DNA from: Porpolomopsis calyptriformis
Taxonomy: Eukaryota > Basidiomycota > Agaricomycetes > Agaricales > Hygrophoraceae
Length of the DNA: 64,000 bases
Direction of reading: 5' to 3'
NCBI GenBank assembly: GCA_951640195.1
Contig: OX621166.1
Span: forward strand, 984,501 to 1,048,500
Shown: one piece after another, positions 1-11,372 of the stretch
How positions within the stretch are numbered: position 1 is the first letter of the stretch
Layout: the number at the start of each line of letters is the position of its first letter
The notes under the pieces: model-generated
Told to the model about the DNA's origin: nothing
Databases searched by the model: none
What the model saw: only the letters and a program-made list of their open reading frames with translations
Position numbers and translations under genes: made by a program

Positions 1-470
1 GTGAAGGAGGGCCCTTTCTTGAGGCCAAAGGAAATCTCCGGGGTGAGCTTTATTGAAAAGCTCCATCCGTTTGATCGTATATCGTTCGGTCGGGGTAAAC
101 GTGGGGGGGTTCGGGTCGAGTGTTGGCATATTCGTGAGTGGATCGCCAAGGATTTTCCGAATGATTCGGAATTTGTCAGGGAGTTCAGCTACTACGGAGC
201 AAACTTTCTTCGAGACAGGTTTATATTTCTTTTTCGATGCGAGGAAGGTTGCAATTTCCATCGATCGATCGAGACGGTCGGAAGCGGAATGTCGATTGCT
301 AGTCGATCAAGATTTAGAGATAAGGTCGGGGAGGTCACAAGCGGATAAATAAGCGTGGGAAACTGTTGAAACTTTATTTGTTGCGCATAGAGGCGCACAG
401 GAATTGACAGATAGCATAGACGTAGTGTGGTCATAATCTAGAATTATCGCGATCTCTCCTTGATCAGGAA

Positions 471-1049
471 TCAAATCCTCGATGAGCGAAAATCCGAACG
501 GTGCTTCGGTAGTCCTCGTGGAACTGTCGGAATTGTGACGGTTCTTCCGCTATTCGGATCGCAAATGGTGATCGTCTGGTTTTCGTTGGCGAAGTTCTTA
601 ACGAGGCTTTGAGCTAAAACGTCGAACGGTCTTCCGAGCAGGATATCGTAGGCGGGAGCGCGAATGACGTGGATCTGGAGGTAGAGGGTTATGTCGCTGA
701 TCTGACATGGGACATTCCTTGCGAGACCTAACGATTGGTCTATTTCGCCGTTGGCCGATTGCATGTTGAGTTGGATAGTTGGGTCGTAGATCAGTCCTAG
801 GTCGTGACAAACGGCTTCGGACATAGCGATTATCTGAGATCCGGGATCGACGATGCATTCGATCGTTTCTTTATGATCGATCAACATCACGATCGATCGG
901 AGGGCGTGCGATTCCTTTGCGACAGTAACGGTGTGAGGGGTTTCATCGGACGAGAGAGTGTTTAGATACGATTCGTAGGGGTCGGGCACGGTAATGGAAC
1001 AATCGTCGTCATCGCAATAAGGCAGGGCGTCATTCGGAATCGCTTCCAC
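471..1049 (-). CDS. Retropepsin-like aspartic protease domain of element A
   Basis: The 192-codon frame resembles the protease part of fungal gypsy polyproteins, which matures Gag-Pol. The motif VDPGSQI near residue 70 sits where D-[ST]-G is expected, with a proline as second residue. Further on, a hydrophobic stretch ends in ILLGRPF, the conserved strand-plus-flap end of the family. It lies directly downstream of the gag-like region and on the same strand. It is probably part of a longer Gag-Pol whose rest is off the left edge. Whether the DPG variant is active cannot be judged from sequence. Confidence 0.75.
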   Translation of the reverse strand: MEAIPNDALPYCDDDDCSITVPDPYESYLNTLSSDETPHTVTVAKESHALRSIVMLIDHKETIECIVDPGSQIIAMSEAVCHDLGLIYDPTIQLNMQSANGEIDQSLGLARNVPCQISDITLYLQIHVIRAPAYDILLGRPFDVLAQSLVKNFANENQTITICDPNSGRTVTIPTVPRGLPKHRSDFRSSRI

Positions 1050-1073
1050 TTCGACGGTTTTGACCGCGATCAG

Positions 1074-2777
1074 TCAACTAGGCGGCTGAGTTCGTTTAGG
1101 GGTTACTGCCTCTCGAACCTTCGATCGAACTTCGGGTGAGAGGGATAACAACTCTTCGGGGGAAAGCGTGACGCAAGGGGTTTTCATCGAACGATTATAG
1201 ACGTCGGAGGCAATCTTGGCATCTTGGATCGGCGCTTGAGTGTGGTACGAGGGGTCTCTGTCTCTTTTCGCCATCGGAGAGCCAAAGTTCCGGATGTGGG
1301 GCAGTATGTAGTTGGACTCTTTTGCTTTCGCGAACGGATGTTCCATTGTAGCGGGTTGAGTCGGGATGGTCGCGATCAGAGTACTCGATGGTTTGTCGGT
1401 TGCTTTCTCTTTGTCCTGTTCTTGTCGTCGAGGCCGAACTATCTCTACTCCATCGAACATCTTCTTGCTCCTTAACGCGAAAATCTCTTTTTCGAGAGCA
1501 GCGATCCGTTCGTCGGCCGATAGTTGGTAAGTCTCGGTCGCTGGATCGCGTTGGATACCTGCTGAAATTCCGTACATCATTCCAGCGGTTGGGGTCGGGT
1601 TTTGCTTGTACCATTCATCCATTCGTTCTTTCAAGGTTTTTCCCGGCATTTGCTGGGGGACGAACCTATCATTCGGGAGTACGATCCTTCCTTCGAAGTT
1701 CTTCTTGCATCGACCGTTCTGGATATATTCGCGGCAGGTCGGGCAGCTTCCGATGAAGTGATCGGGACTTCCACAGAAAACGCAGGTTTTCGGCTCGAAT
1801 GGGTCAGGAGCGTTGGGTCGTCGTTCCGAAGTTTGTGGTGTTCGAGGGGGCGGGTTTCATTTCAGGGGACCTCTATTGTCCAGGGTTTTGACCAACGTAG
1901 TCATTAGTTTTTCCATGAAGACGCTGAGGTCTTCTTGTTTCGTGGCAGGGGTAGTAGTCGTCGTCGAAGTCATCGTTTCGCGTGGTAGAAAGGTGTTCGG
2001 AGACGTTCCATATAGAACGAAATGAGCCACCTCGTTGATATCGTTTACCCCGTAAGGATCGTCGGGGAAGTGGTCAGGGAACTTGATTTCCAGTCGTCGG
2101 ACGATTCTAGTCCAGAGTTCGGGTTGGAATCCTCGGACGAAGGCGCGACTTTGTTCTGCTTCGGAGATTCTGTTCTTCGATCGCAGGAATTTAGTAATCG
2201 CAAGGAACGATCGGAAATATGCTCCGAGTTCGTTTGTGTTCATAATCCCTAGTCGAAGCTGTTCTCCGACTATCTTGTCCATATCAGCGATGGACCACTT
2301 TTGATCGTCTTCCGATCCTGGGTATAGCTTATAGATGGCGGCGACGAATTCGTCGAACGTATGTCCGGCTTGGAACTCCGTTTGGTATTCCCAGAGTTCG
2401 GAGGTATCGATGTCGACGTACTTGCAGGCGTAGGTCTTCTTAGCATCGTCGTCGGTGATGCTACAATTAGCGAAAAGACCTCTGAGGTCTTGGAAGTATC
2501 TTTGAAGTTCTCGTGGTTGTTCGGGGTTGAACTTCGGGGCGGTCGAGTGACCGCGAGCGGGCATTACTAGGTTTGGTGGGGTCGTCATAGTTGTTGTAGA
2601 AATCGATGATAATGAGGAAAGTGATAAGGTAGAGGAGGGTTCGTCGGGGGAGTCGGGATTGTTGATCGAAGTTGAATTCCATTTTATTTGAGAGCTGGGA
2701 AGTGTTGGTTGGGTCGGATCGATGTTCCGAGTGAATCTATCTCGTAAGGTTGTGCTTCGAGTGACTCGATTGTGCAT
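1074..2777 (-). pseudogene. gag-like region of element A (capsid plus zinc knuckle, frames interrupted)
   Basis: Two minus frames cover this region. The first (2777 to 1857, 306 codons) has a Ser/Thr-rich start and then a helical capsid-like domain with FDEFVAAIYKLYPGSEDD, typical of basidiomycete gypsy Gag. The second frame covers about 1860 to 1074 and opens with a zinc-knuckle-like segment around 1700-1780 (CVFCGSPDHFIGSC), followed by a charged linker leading towards the protease. The frame change near 1857 may be a programmed shift, an intron or decay. The order capsid, knuckle, protease is the expected one, so the call is structural rather than a claim of function. Confidence 0.7.
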
Positions 2778-2833
2778 CGGGAACGGCGGTTCGAAGGACT
2801 GAGTCGAAGGAATCTTTTAAGATTTTAATAGTG

Positions 2834-2853
2834 GGCCCTCACGGTGGGCTCCA
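2834..2853 (-). other. Candidate tRNA primer-binding site of element A
   Basis: Three bases after the inner end of the LTR the minus strand reads TGGAGCCCACCGTGAGGG. A primer-binding site starts with TGG, the complement of a tRNA CCA end, and lies exactly here in LTR retrotransposons. The matching tRNA was not identified. Confidence 0.5.
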
Positions 2854-2856
2854 AAA

Positions 2857-3465
2857 TGATACGTCTGCTTCGTGTATGAGAACCGAACACAGAACAAGGT
2901 GCGAGGACGACTATAAAGAGTCTCGACTCAGCCTATGATCGATAATCGTGGAAAGGGAGTCTTCGATCGTTCGCGAACGAGATCGATCGGGGAATCGGAA
3001 GGATCGGAAAGTCGAAAGAGGAAGTCTTAGAAGATCTAAAGAGGATCTAGACTCGAGAGCGAGAAAGAAGCGAATATCTAACTTGTTGGATCACTAGCTA
3101 CAACATACAGTATATATATCTTCTAGTACAAGGATCCCTTTGAGTGTATATGATAAAAGGGGAGCCTCTCTAATGATCTAAGGGGAAAGTAGTGAATAGG
3201 AATGAAGGAATCGAATGAAAAAGGGAGAAATAGAAGAGAACTGATGCCTTTGAATAGTGTCTTCCCTTTGATATACAAACTTTCATTCGCATTCGGAAAG
3301 CTTCGATCGCGTTCGGAGCGTTCGATGATTCTCGAAGTTGTTCGGGACGTTCGGGAGCTATCGGGAGCGTTCGGAGGGTTCGTGTTCGTGTTCGAAGGAC
3401 TTGGTAGGCGTCTAGTATTCGTATAGTTGAATATACGGTGCTCAGGGGATGGAGGGGTCGTATCA
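2857..3465 (-). repeat. 5' LTR of element A (609 bp)
   Basis: On the minus strand the LTR begins TGATACGACCCC at 3465 and ends ACGTATCA at 2857, giving 7-bp terminal inverted repeats TGATACG/CGTATCA. A second copy lies at 16736-17334 in the opposite orientation and matches along its whole length, which defines both ends. The outer end falls inside reverse transcriptase coding sequence of element B. Confidence 0.88.
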
Positions 3466-4860
3466 GCGTGTCGATCATCCGTTGGAACATAGCTGGAGAG
3501 TTCCGTAGACTAAAGAACATCACTCTTGGAACGTAGAGTCCCTTGACCGTGTTGAAAGCAGCTTTCCATTCGTCGCCTTCTTTGATCCGAATGTTGTTAA
3601 ATCCCCATCGGATATCCACAACTGTGAATAGCGCAGCAGATCGTAATTTGGGTTGCTGAATGATTTGATGGAGAAGTGGTAAAGGATATCGGTCAGGAAC
3701 GGTAAAGTGATTCAGATAACGGTAGTCTTCGATTGGTCTGTATCTGTCACAGACACTTTTTCTTTTTTCCTTTTAGTCATACTTGATCAGTCTTCATTCC
3801 GTCTATCCTTCCGCTTTACCGTTTTATATATAGATTGATCACATGTACCTTCCTTCCGACTCTTTCACGAGTCACATTCCGTTTCCGCTATTGTTTTCGT
3901 GACTCTTTACTAGTCACATTCCGGATTCCGCTTTGTAATCGTACACACGGCTGACTCATGGCGACTCAGGTAGTTAGTATATAAAGCCTGATCTTTAGTC
4001 AGTAAGTTAAGTTCGATTCCTAGTTAGCTCCCCCACTCTTTAGTCGAATTCCATTTCCCTCATCAGCCCCTCCAACGCGAGAAGTAAAACCCTTCGACTA
4101 CCGAATCATAACAGTATCCAGCGTCTTGTCCTTTCGCATTGATTTCTTCAGCTTTCTTGCTTAGGAAGAAGGGAGCGGCTTGAGGTGAGGTTCCTTTGAA
4201 TATTCGTCCAGTGGCCACATTTTCTTCCAAAAACTTCTCTAGGAAGTCTATCTCTCGAGGGGACATCGGGTAAGTCTTGTCATTCTGTGGTACGAAGTTA
4301 TCTTTGAGATCAATGATGTGATCAAATTCAGAATGAGGTGGAAGGCAATCGAAGGACTCCTTGGCAAAGACACTAGCATAGTCTTTCCAATAGACCTCCG
4401 GTACAAACTTTCGCATATCTTCCTCCACCATGCTGGCTCTAGACTCATCCGATTTTGAAATACTTGTTATCGCCAGCGAGACCGATTCTACCACAGAGGG
4501 CTCTGCTTCGCCGCTACAATACCGACGGGAAATCTCTTTGCCTCCGAGAGCCAGTGTTGAACTCTCCCAGTCGATACTAGGGTTTTGAGCTCTGAGCCAT
4601 GGGTAGCCGAGGATAATATCAAACTTGGATCCGAGGTCGGTCACTTCCAAACGGATCCTTTCAGTGTGTCCACCTGGAGCTTCTATCCAGACATCTGTGT
4701 CAAAAACGATTGGGCCTCCTCGGTTCTCTGACCCATCGGCATTCCGTACGGGGATTGGGGTTTCCAAATCCTGAAGAGCAAATTCGTGACGAGTTGTGAA
4801 ATTCTCGTCCATAAAGTTTCCAGAAGCTCCGCTATCAATAAGACACGTGGCGGGGACACG
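3466..4860 (-). pseudogene. Protease and reverse transcriptase fragment of element B
   Basis: Reading minus from about 4860, the protease active site DSGASG lies at about 4822-4836. A retropepsin domain ending in ILGYPWL follows, then the linker to reverse transcriptase with the motif TSPQAAPFFLSKKAEE. A solo LTR (3745-4113) then interrupts the gene. Removing it with one copy of the GTATC repeat leaves the frame continuous into the fingers/palm part, which includes the segment RWGFNNIRIKEGDEWKAAFN. The fragment ends where element A starts, before the catalytic YxDD box. A TGA lies just upstream of the protease motif. Confidence 0.85.
3745..4113 (+). repeat. Solo LTR of the C family (369 bp) with 5-bp target duplication
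   Basis: The segment starts TGTCAC and ends CATAACA and matches the 367-bp LTR at 12032-12398 along its length. GTATC stands immediately before it (3740-3744) and immediately after it (4114-4118). No internal retrotransposon sequence is present, so it is a solo LTR left by recombination between the two LTRs of a full insertion. Its target is the reverse transcriptase of element B, whose frame is continuous when the insertion is discounted. Confidence 0.93.
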
Positions 4861-5186
4861 TCAGCCACTGTCTGAAGCCTTGATCCAAACATCCATCGTA
4901 AGTCCTGAATCGCCCTTTTCGATAGTACCGAGAGTTCGAAATAAATTGCAAGGAACAGTGATACATCGGGTGGTATGGTTCGTAACATTGAGCGCATCGT
5001 TCAAACCTTTCAAAAACCCTGGGCCTTCAAGTCCGCTGCCAACCTCTTCTTCCGATCATCTGACCAATTGCGTATACCAGATTTTGCCATGTCCGACGGA
5101 GTCTCGCTCGTTGCCAGTGTAGCGGGCGAGCTGACGTTCTCCACGTGGGGCTCAGTGGCAACGACACGTATGTCTCTGCCTTGTCC

Positions 5187-6215
5187 TCATCCTTGTCCTC
5201 TGTAACCTCCTCTACCTCGAAAGTATCCTCCTCGACGTGAGGAAGAGGTATCGGGTAAATTCTTCGCATCACCGGCATTCCGATTTGGGCAGGCATTCGC
5301 GAAGTGGCCAGGTTGGCCGCAGGAGTAACAGTTCCCATATGGGATCGTATTGGTAGAAGAGGAAGGTTCTTCTCTCTTGATGGTGGGGGCTGCTGTCGTT
5401 TGGTGGGTCGTCGTTGCAGCCACATATGATCCTCGTGCAGGAAAGGGGTTAGAGTACTGGGGTCGAGACATAGAGGACTGTTTCTGTGAGGCGAGAATGT
5501 CCTTTTGGTGTTGGTAGCGTGTCGTGGCGTCCTTCCACTCTTGAAGGGTGGTAGGGACGGTGGGGAGTCGGTAGATATATTCAATGAACTCGGAGTCGAG
5601 TCCAGCTTGGTAGAGATCGATGAGGGCGGCGTCGTTGAAACCGGTATCGACCTGTAAAGCGCCGAAGCGCAGGTTATAGTCTTCAATCTTCTTCTTTCCT
5701 TGGCAGAGATTCTTGATGTCGTTACGAGCACGGGATTGTCTGTCGATTCCTTCGAACGTTGATCGGAATCGAGTTACGAAGGCGGCCCAGGTAGCAGTCG
5801 GGCCGGTCCAGTTGACAGTCCTCATATCGTTAGTCTCCTTTTCAGACCAAGTTTGAGCCATCATGCCCTTCATGAAGGAGAGGGCAAAGGGGATCTTGTG
5901 TTCATCGCGGTATGGCTTCCCCATGAAATACAATTCGCAGCTGTTAATAAATTTGTCGACATCTTGTTGTCGACCAGTGAATTCATCTGGCTTGGCCATC
6001 TTTATCTCGATGGTGGGAGCGGCAGGAGGTTGAGGCTGAGGTCCTGGTGGGGGCTGAACTTGAGTTTGGGCAGCGAGTTGTTGTTGGAGATCTTGGATCT
6101 CTGCTGCCTGGTTCGCATTCGAGGTCTGAAGGTTAGCCATTTCCCTCCACAAATCATTCATGACTGCGAGGATTTTGTTGAGGTTGGGAACAGGGGGGTT
6201 AGCGCGAGAACCCAT
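5187..6215 (-). CDS. Gag protein of element B
   Basis: An intact 342-codon frame starting MGSRANPPVPN. It has an N-terminal coiled-coil/Gln-rich region (about residues 15-60), a Pro-rich hinge, a retrotransposon capsid domain (about 70-240, with KPDEFTGRQQDVDKFI and the family-typical DYNLRFGAL) and a CCHC zinc knuckle CYSCGQPGHFANACPN near residue 300. A basic Arg/Gly-rich tail follows. It binds the genomic RNA and forms the virus-like particle in this family. The knuckle and capsid are undamaged, unlike the homologous region of element C. Confidence 0.88.
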   Translation of the reverse strand: MGSRANPPVPNLNKILAVMNDLWREMANLQTSNANQAAEIQDLQQQLAAQTQVQPPPGPQPQPPAAPTIEIKMAKPDEFTGRQQDVDKFINSCELYFMGKPYRDEHKIPFALSFMKGMMAQTWSEKETNDMRTVNWTGPTATWAAFVTRFRSTFEGIDRQSRARNDIKNLCQGKKKIEDYNLRFGALQVDTGFNDAALIDLYQAGLDSEFIEYIYRLPTVPTTLQEWKDATTRYQHQKDILASQKQSSMSRPQYSNPFPARGSYVAATTTHQTTAAPTIKREEPSSSTNTIPYGNCYSCGQPGHFANACPNRNAGDAKNLPDTSSSRRGGYFRGRGGYRGQG

Positions 6216-6584
6216 TGGATCTGGTGATGGTGAAGGTGAAGGTGAAGGTGTTGTTAAAGGTGAAGATGGTCGAGTCGGTTGTTGATACGGGAAGGGTTGA
6301 TACCTAACAGTAGGGGGAGTGATGGGACGTTGTGAATAGGCGGCGGCGAGTAAGCGAGTTGTTTCGCTTCAAGTTCTTCCTAGAGCTTGTGCGATACTCG
6401 GCAAAGGAGAAGCTTGACTAGCTTCTTCGTTTGGATCTGGGAAGATTCGGGTTTGTGAGTAGAGCGATTGAGAAAGGGGATTGTTCTGCTCAGAAGAATC
6501 GTAAAAGTCCTCGTCGTCGTCGTCCAGTGTTAAAGCAAGGGTGGATCAAGTAAGGGGGAGAGAGCAAGAAGGAAGTCTGATTCT
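6216..6584 (-). other. Leader of element B between 5' LTR and gag
   Basis: About 370 bases with no convincing frame. Near the gag start, at about 6225-6265, the plus strand carries a short tandem run of GGTGAA/GGTGAT hexamers. No TGG-type primer-binding site was seen next to the LTR end, so a different priming mode (self-priming is known for Tf1-like chromoviruses) is possible but not shown. Confidence 0.4.
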
Positions 6585-6974
6585 TGTTATAAACTGGTTG
6601 TTGATGAGATGGTTTTACTTCGGAGAGCTCTGTCCCAAGACAATGATAATGTCTCAAGTCCTAGTTATTGGGTTGCTAACGAGGAATCAGACTTAAAGTC
6701 TGAGTACGACTAACTAGGAGTTTATATACTGACTACGCTACTGCGGATGAGTCAGTGTAAACATGCGGAGTACATGCGACGAGTAAAGATAAACATGATA
6801 AGAGACTCGGAGCATGTGAAGGGATGAAACATAATTGTCGGAAATGAAATATATCCTATCTCGGTTAAATGAAAAGATACGGAATTGTGGGGAATCCCAA
6901 GTAGAGATAAGACCTGTCCGACTAAGCAACGATGACTAACATAGAGAGGAAGTGAAAAATTTACGTCCGTGACA
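6585..6974 (-). repeat. 5' LTR of element B (about 390 bp)
   Basis: On the minus strand it starts TGTCACGGACG at 6974 and ends TTATAACA at 6585. It shares blocks with the LTR of element C: the start TGTCAC, a GACTCA-rich middle, a TATATAAA-like box and the motif GAAGTAAAACC near the 3' end. It is therefore a related but distinct family. The outer end abuts gag sequence of element C. The inner boundary is inferred from the shared ATAACA end and has not been confirmed with a second copy. Confidence 0.7.
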
Positions 6975-7690
6975 TAGAGAAAGTAAAGATGACAGGAACG
7001 ATCGAGGACTACAATCTTCGGTTCATGCAACACGCAACAAGAACTGAGTACAACGAGGCCACCCTACTTCGGTTTTACTAAGCTGGACTCCCCCAGCCAA
7101 TCCGAACACAGATTTATTCAATGGACAACATGCCATCAACTTTGCTGGACTGGATGGCAAAAGCGGCCCAATTCGAAGAACAGTACCAGGAACAACGAGC
7201 CGAACAAGCATTGTGGTCAAGTTGAGATCAAAAAGGAAAGAAGTCCAAAGCTAAATCGAATCCCCGAGGAAACCCTTCCTGCTCCGTCACCACTACTTCA
7301 TCCCCGATCAAACAAGAATTGAGAGAAGCCTCTCTCAAGACAGCGAAACGAGATAACTCCTCCATTACCTGCTACAACTGTGGCAAAAAAGGACACTATG
7401 CCAATGAATGTTGAAGCCCACGTGCTGAAGACGTTCTGGCACGTCAAGAGACCTCAACTTCTACTCGAGGAAAAGGAGGAAATCGCGGTTGAAGCAAAGG
7501 ACGAAATGTCCGGACAATCAATCAGGTCGATACAGAAGAATTGGAAGTGCGGATAGAGGAAGTACCAGAGGACGACGAGAAAGAGAAAAGAATGGCAAAG
7601 GATGACTTGAAGGATATGGGAATTGCAAATTGGGACAAGGAGAGATGGGCTGCGCTAGCTCAAGCGTTAAAAGAGCAAAAGGATTTTTAG
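6975..7690 (+). pseudogene. gag of element C, 3' part, decayed
   Basis: The frame has DYNLRF as in Gag of element B, then a basic region and a CCHC zinc knuckle CYNCGKKGHYANEC near 7370-7410. In-frame stops are present at 7079-7081 (TAA where B has Gln), directly after the zinc knuckle and at 7688-7690. The 5' part of the gene is separated by the insertion of element B. Confidence 0.8.
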
Positions 7691-7699
7691 TCCGGCCAA

Positions 7700-10600
7700 G
7701 TGCTGAAAGCCCAAGCACTTTGGCTGTGTCCCATGTATGTGTGCCACCATCTATGAAAAGTTTTTGTTTTCTTGGCACACTTGAACAGGGTGAAGGCACT
7801 CTCGAATTTTATCTTTGGATCACAAGTGCTGACAATCTTCGACGAGTAGCTATCATAGCACTCATTGACTCTGGCACCTCAGGGTATTTTATTGACGAAG
7901 CATTCATTCGTCAAATGGAGATATCGACCTATCCGTTGGATGAGGTTATACCGGTATGAAACGCTGATGGTTCTGAGAACCAAGGAGGTCCCATCACACA
8001 CGATACAGACCTGTTTATCGAGGCACCGGACTTATCTTTTCAAGAACGAATCTGGTTGGAAGTCACCAACTTGGGAAGAAAACAACAGGTCATCCTCGGC
8101 TTCCCATGGCTCTTGCAACACAACCCCACCATCAATTGGACAAAAGGCACCTTAACCTTCGTGTCTGGTGACACGCTGTTCAGTAGTATGTGAGTCGGAG
8201 TGTCGCCCCCACAGGAAGAACTCTATGTCTTTGATTTGAGTGTGAAACATGACTCCTTTATTCGCTTGGTTGGAGTTGACCACTCCTGACCAGTTTCCAT
8301 CGAGGAGGATATCAAATCCTTCATTCCTAGTCATTACCACAATTTCTGGCGTGTTTTCCATACCGCAGAATTTGACAAACTCCCTCCTCGATGTCCCTTT
8401 GATCATGCAATCAACCTCTACCCAAACACCAAATTTCAAGTTGGAAAACTCTATCCCCTTTCTCCCTATGAACAGGTGGAACTCAACAAGTTTATTGATG
8501 AAAATCTCCAAACAGGTCAGATATGTCCATCGAAATCACCTCAAGCTGCCCCTTTCTTCTTTGCGAAAAAGGCCGAAGAGATCAACGCTAAAGGTCTCAG
8601 TGCTGGTCTACATCCTATCCAAGACTATTGCTACATCAACTCAAAGACTATTCCTGATCGCTACCCCCTTCCCCTTTTGTCAGAAATCCTCCAGGTGCCG
8701 AAGCTTGCTACTGCTTCTCTTTTCACCATTATCAATATTCAATGGGGATTTAACAACATACAACTCAAGGAAGGCGATGAATGGAAAGCGGCTTTCATCA
8801 CCAATTGAGGACTCTTCAAACTGACCGTTATGTTCTTTGGACTATGGAATTCCCCAGTGTCCTTTCAACGAATGATAGATGTTCTCTTCAAACCCATTTT
8901 GGACTCCAGCTGTGTTCACATCTATATTGATGACATTCTTATCATGGGCGATACCCCTGAAGAAATTCGCCACTAGACTGACGAAACCCTCAAACTCATG
9001 GAGAAGAATCAATTGTCTGCCAAACCCATCAAATGTCAAATGGAGAAGACCTCTGTTACCTACCTTGGAACAATTATCAGTAAAGGTCAGCTTGCTATCA
9101 ATCCAAAGAAGGTGGACGCCATCATCAATTGGCCAACACCCCAGAAGTTGTGAGATCTCCAATCATTCCTTGGCACTACCAACTTTTGGCACCGCTACAT
9201 CAAAAGTTTCTCCTCAGTGGTTCATCCTCTCTGTGGCCTTTTGCGGAAAGACCAACCTTGGGATTAGTCTCCCTTGTGTCAAAAAGCCTTTGAACAACTC
9301 AAACACCTCGTCACCACAGCCCCTGTCCTTCTTACTCCTCGGCCAGACCTTCCTTATCTCTTGGAGACCGATGCCTCTGATTTCGGTATTAGTGCAGTCT
9401 TGTCCCAGAAACACAACAATGGTTGGCACCCTGTCGGCTTTTTCTCAAAGTCCTTACTCCCTGCTGAGTATAACTATCCTACCCACGATCTAGAAATGCT
9501 TGCAATTGTCACTTCCCTCAAGTACTGGTGCTATCTTTTAGAGGGCGCGAGGGTTACTATATTGATAAAAACGGACAATTTGGTGCTCAAGTATTTCATG
9601 CAGAACAGATCCCTCTCCAGACGACAAGCACATTGGATGGAATTCTTAGGCAGATTCGACTTCAATATCGAGTATTCCCCTGGAGTCAAAAACAAAGCTG
9701 ATGGACTCTCCCGCCAACCTGATTACCGTTGTACAGAAAAAGAAGAACTAGAAGGTCAAGCCCTCCTTCCTCCCGAATGTTTCATCAATGCTATTATTTC
9801 CATGTCCGAACCCTCTTTCATATCAAGACTTCATTTCCCCAACTTCAATCAAATCCCAGAGGACATTCACATCAAATTATCTGATCCCTCTTCCAGCTAC
9901 TCCTTCACTGACGGAATTGTGAGAGATGCAGGAGATCGTATTGTCATGCCAGCAGACGTATCGCTACACACAGAGATAATTCGATTGACCCACTCCCTAC
10001 CCCATGGAGGCCATCCCGGAATCGAGAAGACACATGAGCTTGTGTTGCGGAACTACATCTGGAGTAGTGCTGCCCCTGATATCCGTGTATTTGTATCATC
10101 CTATCCAACCTGCCAACAAGTCAAGCTTTACCCCTCAAAGCCTGCAGGTCTTCTGGAACCCATTCCCCCTTCGTCTTGACCTTGGGAAGAAATCACTGCT
10201 GATCTAATCATGGAACTCCCCCAATCATCTGGTTACAATGCTGTTCTAGTCGTTGTCGATCGCTTTACCAAATGCGCTCACTTCATCCTGACAACTTCAA
10301 ACATTTCAGCAGAAGGAGTCGCAAAACTCTTTAGGGACAATGTATGGAAACACCACGGCTGGCCAAAGAAGATCATAACCGATCGAGGAACTCAATTCGC
10401 TTCCAAATTCGCGAAAGCCCTCAACACTCATTTGGGCATCATCTCTGGTTTATCTACTGCTTATCATCCCCAAACTGATGGTCAAACGGAATGCACCAAT
10501 TAAGAACTTGAACAATACCTTCGTTTATATACCAACTTTATGCAAGACAATTGGTCCAACTGGCTATCTCCAGCTGAATTCGCATACAACAACCGACAAC

Positions 10601-11229
10601 ACTCCTCGATGAAACACACTCCCTTTTACCTTGATACTGGCCAACATCCCTTCATCCCATCCATCCCTGCGACTTCTACCTCCAATCCCGCAGCAGATGC
10701 CTTCCATGATCATCTCACAGAAGCCCGTGAGGAAGCCGCGAAAGCCCTAGAAGCCATGGCAGAAACCATGAAGCACTTCGCAGATCGCAAACGGAAAGAT
10801 ACCCAACTCCAAATAGGTCAATTCATTTACCTTGATACCCATAACTTAAAAACAGGTTGTCCAACCCTCAAACTCGATGTCCGATGCACTGGACCATTCA
10901 AAGTTCTAGAGAGAATCGGAAGAGTCTCTTATCGCCTGGCCCTCCCCTTATCATGGAAAATACACGACGTCTTTCACGTTTCACTCCTGAGACCTGCTGA
11001 CATTAACTCCGATCTCCATCCAGAAGAAGTGGACGATAATCTCCACCCACCTCCAGATGTCATTCAAGAAAAAGAGGAATATGAGGTCGAACAAATCCTT
11101 CAACATCATGGGTCCACCCAATGTCACATGTATTTAGTCAAATGGGTTGGCTATCCCATTGAAGAAGCAACTTGGGAGCCAAAGAAAAATCTCCTTCATG
11201 CGAAAGAACGAATTCTAGAATATGAATGA
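7700..11229 (+). pseudogene. pol of element C: protease, reverse transcriptase, RNase H, integrase, chromodomain
   Basis: Domains follow in canonical chromovirus order. Protease has LIDSGTSG near 7865-7890. Reverse transcriptase includes YIDDILIMGD near 8920-8945. RNase H runs from about 9330 (ETDASDFG). The integrase has an HHCC-type N-terminus ending in CQQ, then core residues in ITADLI, ITDRGTQF and DGQTE (D, D, E). A chromodomain lies at about 11080-11229, with YEVEQIL, LVKWVGY and ATWEP. Stops at 7957-7959, 8806-8808 and 10501-10503, plus a few frame changes, make it non-functional. Nearly all stops replace CGA, CAA or CAG. Confidence 0.9.
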
Positions 11230-11372
11230 TCAATTCAAACGGCGACTTAATCACTCTTTCATGGTATCAACTCCCCTCATTTATATTTTCACTTTCATCA
11301 CATCTTTCCAAACTCCGATTTGTCCTTATAATCTCCTTCGTCTCCATCTTTCCCCTCAGAATCAACATCACT

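Larger units (their letters stand above)
1..3465 (-). mobile_element. Ty3/gypsy retrotransposon A, left part outside window
   Basis: This minus-strand LTR retrotransposon enters from the left edge. In its own 5'-to-3' order the window shows the LTR (2857-3465), a candidate primer-binding site, a gag-like region (2777 down to 1074) and a retropepsin domain (1049 down to 471). Reverse transcriptase and integrase would lie off the window. The LTR abuts the reverse transcriptase of another element (B) at 3465/3466 in the middle of a coding stretch, so A inserted into B. Order and protease type fit the Ty3/gypsy elements common in mushrooms. No target duplication can be tested because the other end is not in the window. 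Confidence 0.85.
3466..6974 (-). mobile_element. Ty3/gypsy retrotransposon B, 5' part
   Basis: Minus-strand element with 5' LTR (6585-6974), leader, gag (6215-5187), protease and the start of reverse transcriptase. It is cut at 3465 by element A, so its remaining pol and 3' LTR lie off the left edge. Its outer LTR end at 6974 abuts gag sequence of element C in the opposite orientation, so B inserted into C. It is the best preserved of elements B, C and D, which fits a younger insertion. A solo LTR interrupts its reverse transcriptase at 3745-4113. Confidence 0.85.

Noticed and set aside
1..352. Plus-strand frames at the left edge
   Set aside because: They start with GTG or ATG but show no domain and lie antisense to the body of element A.
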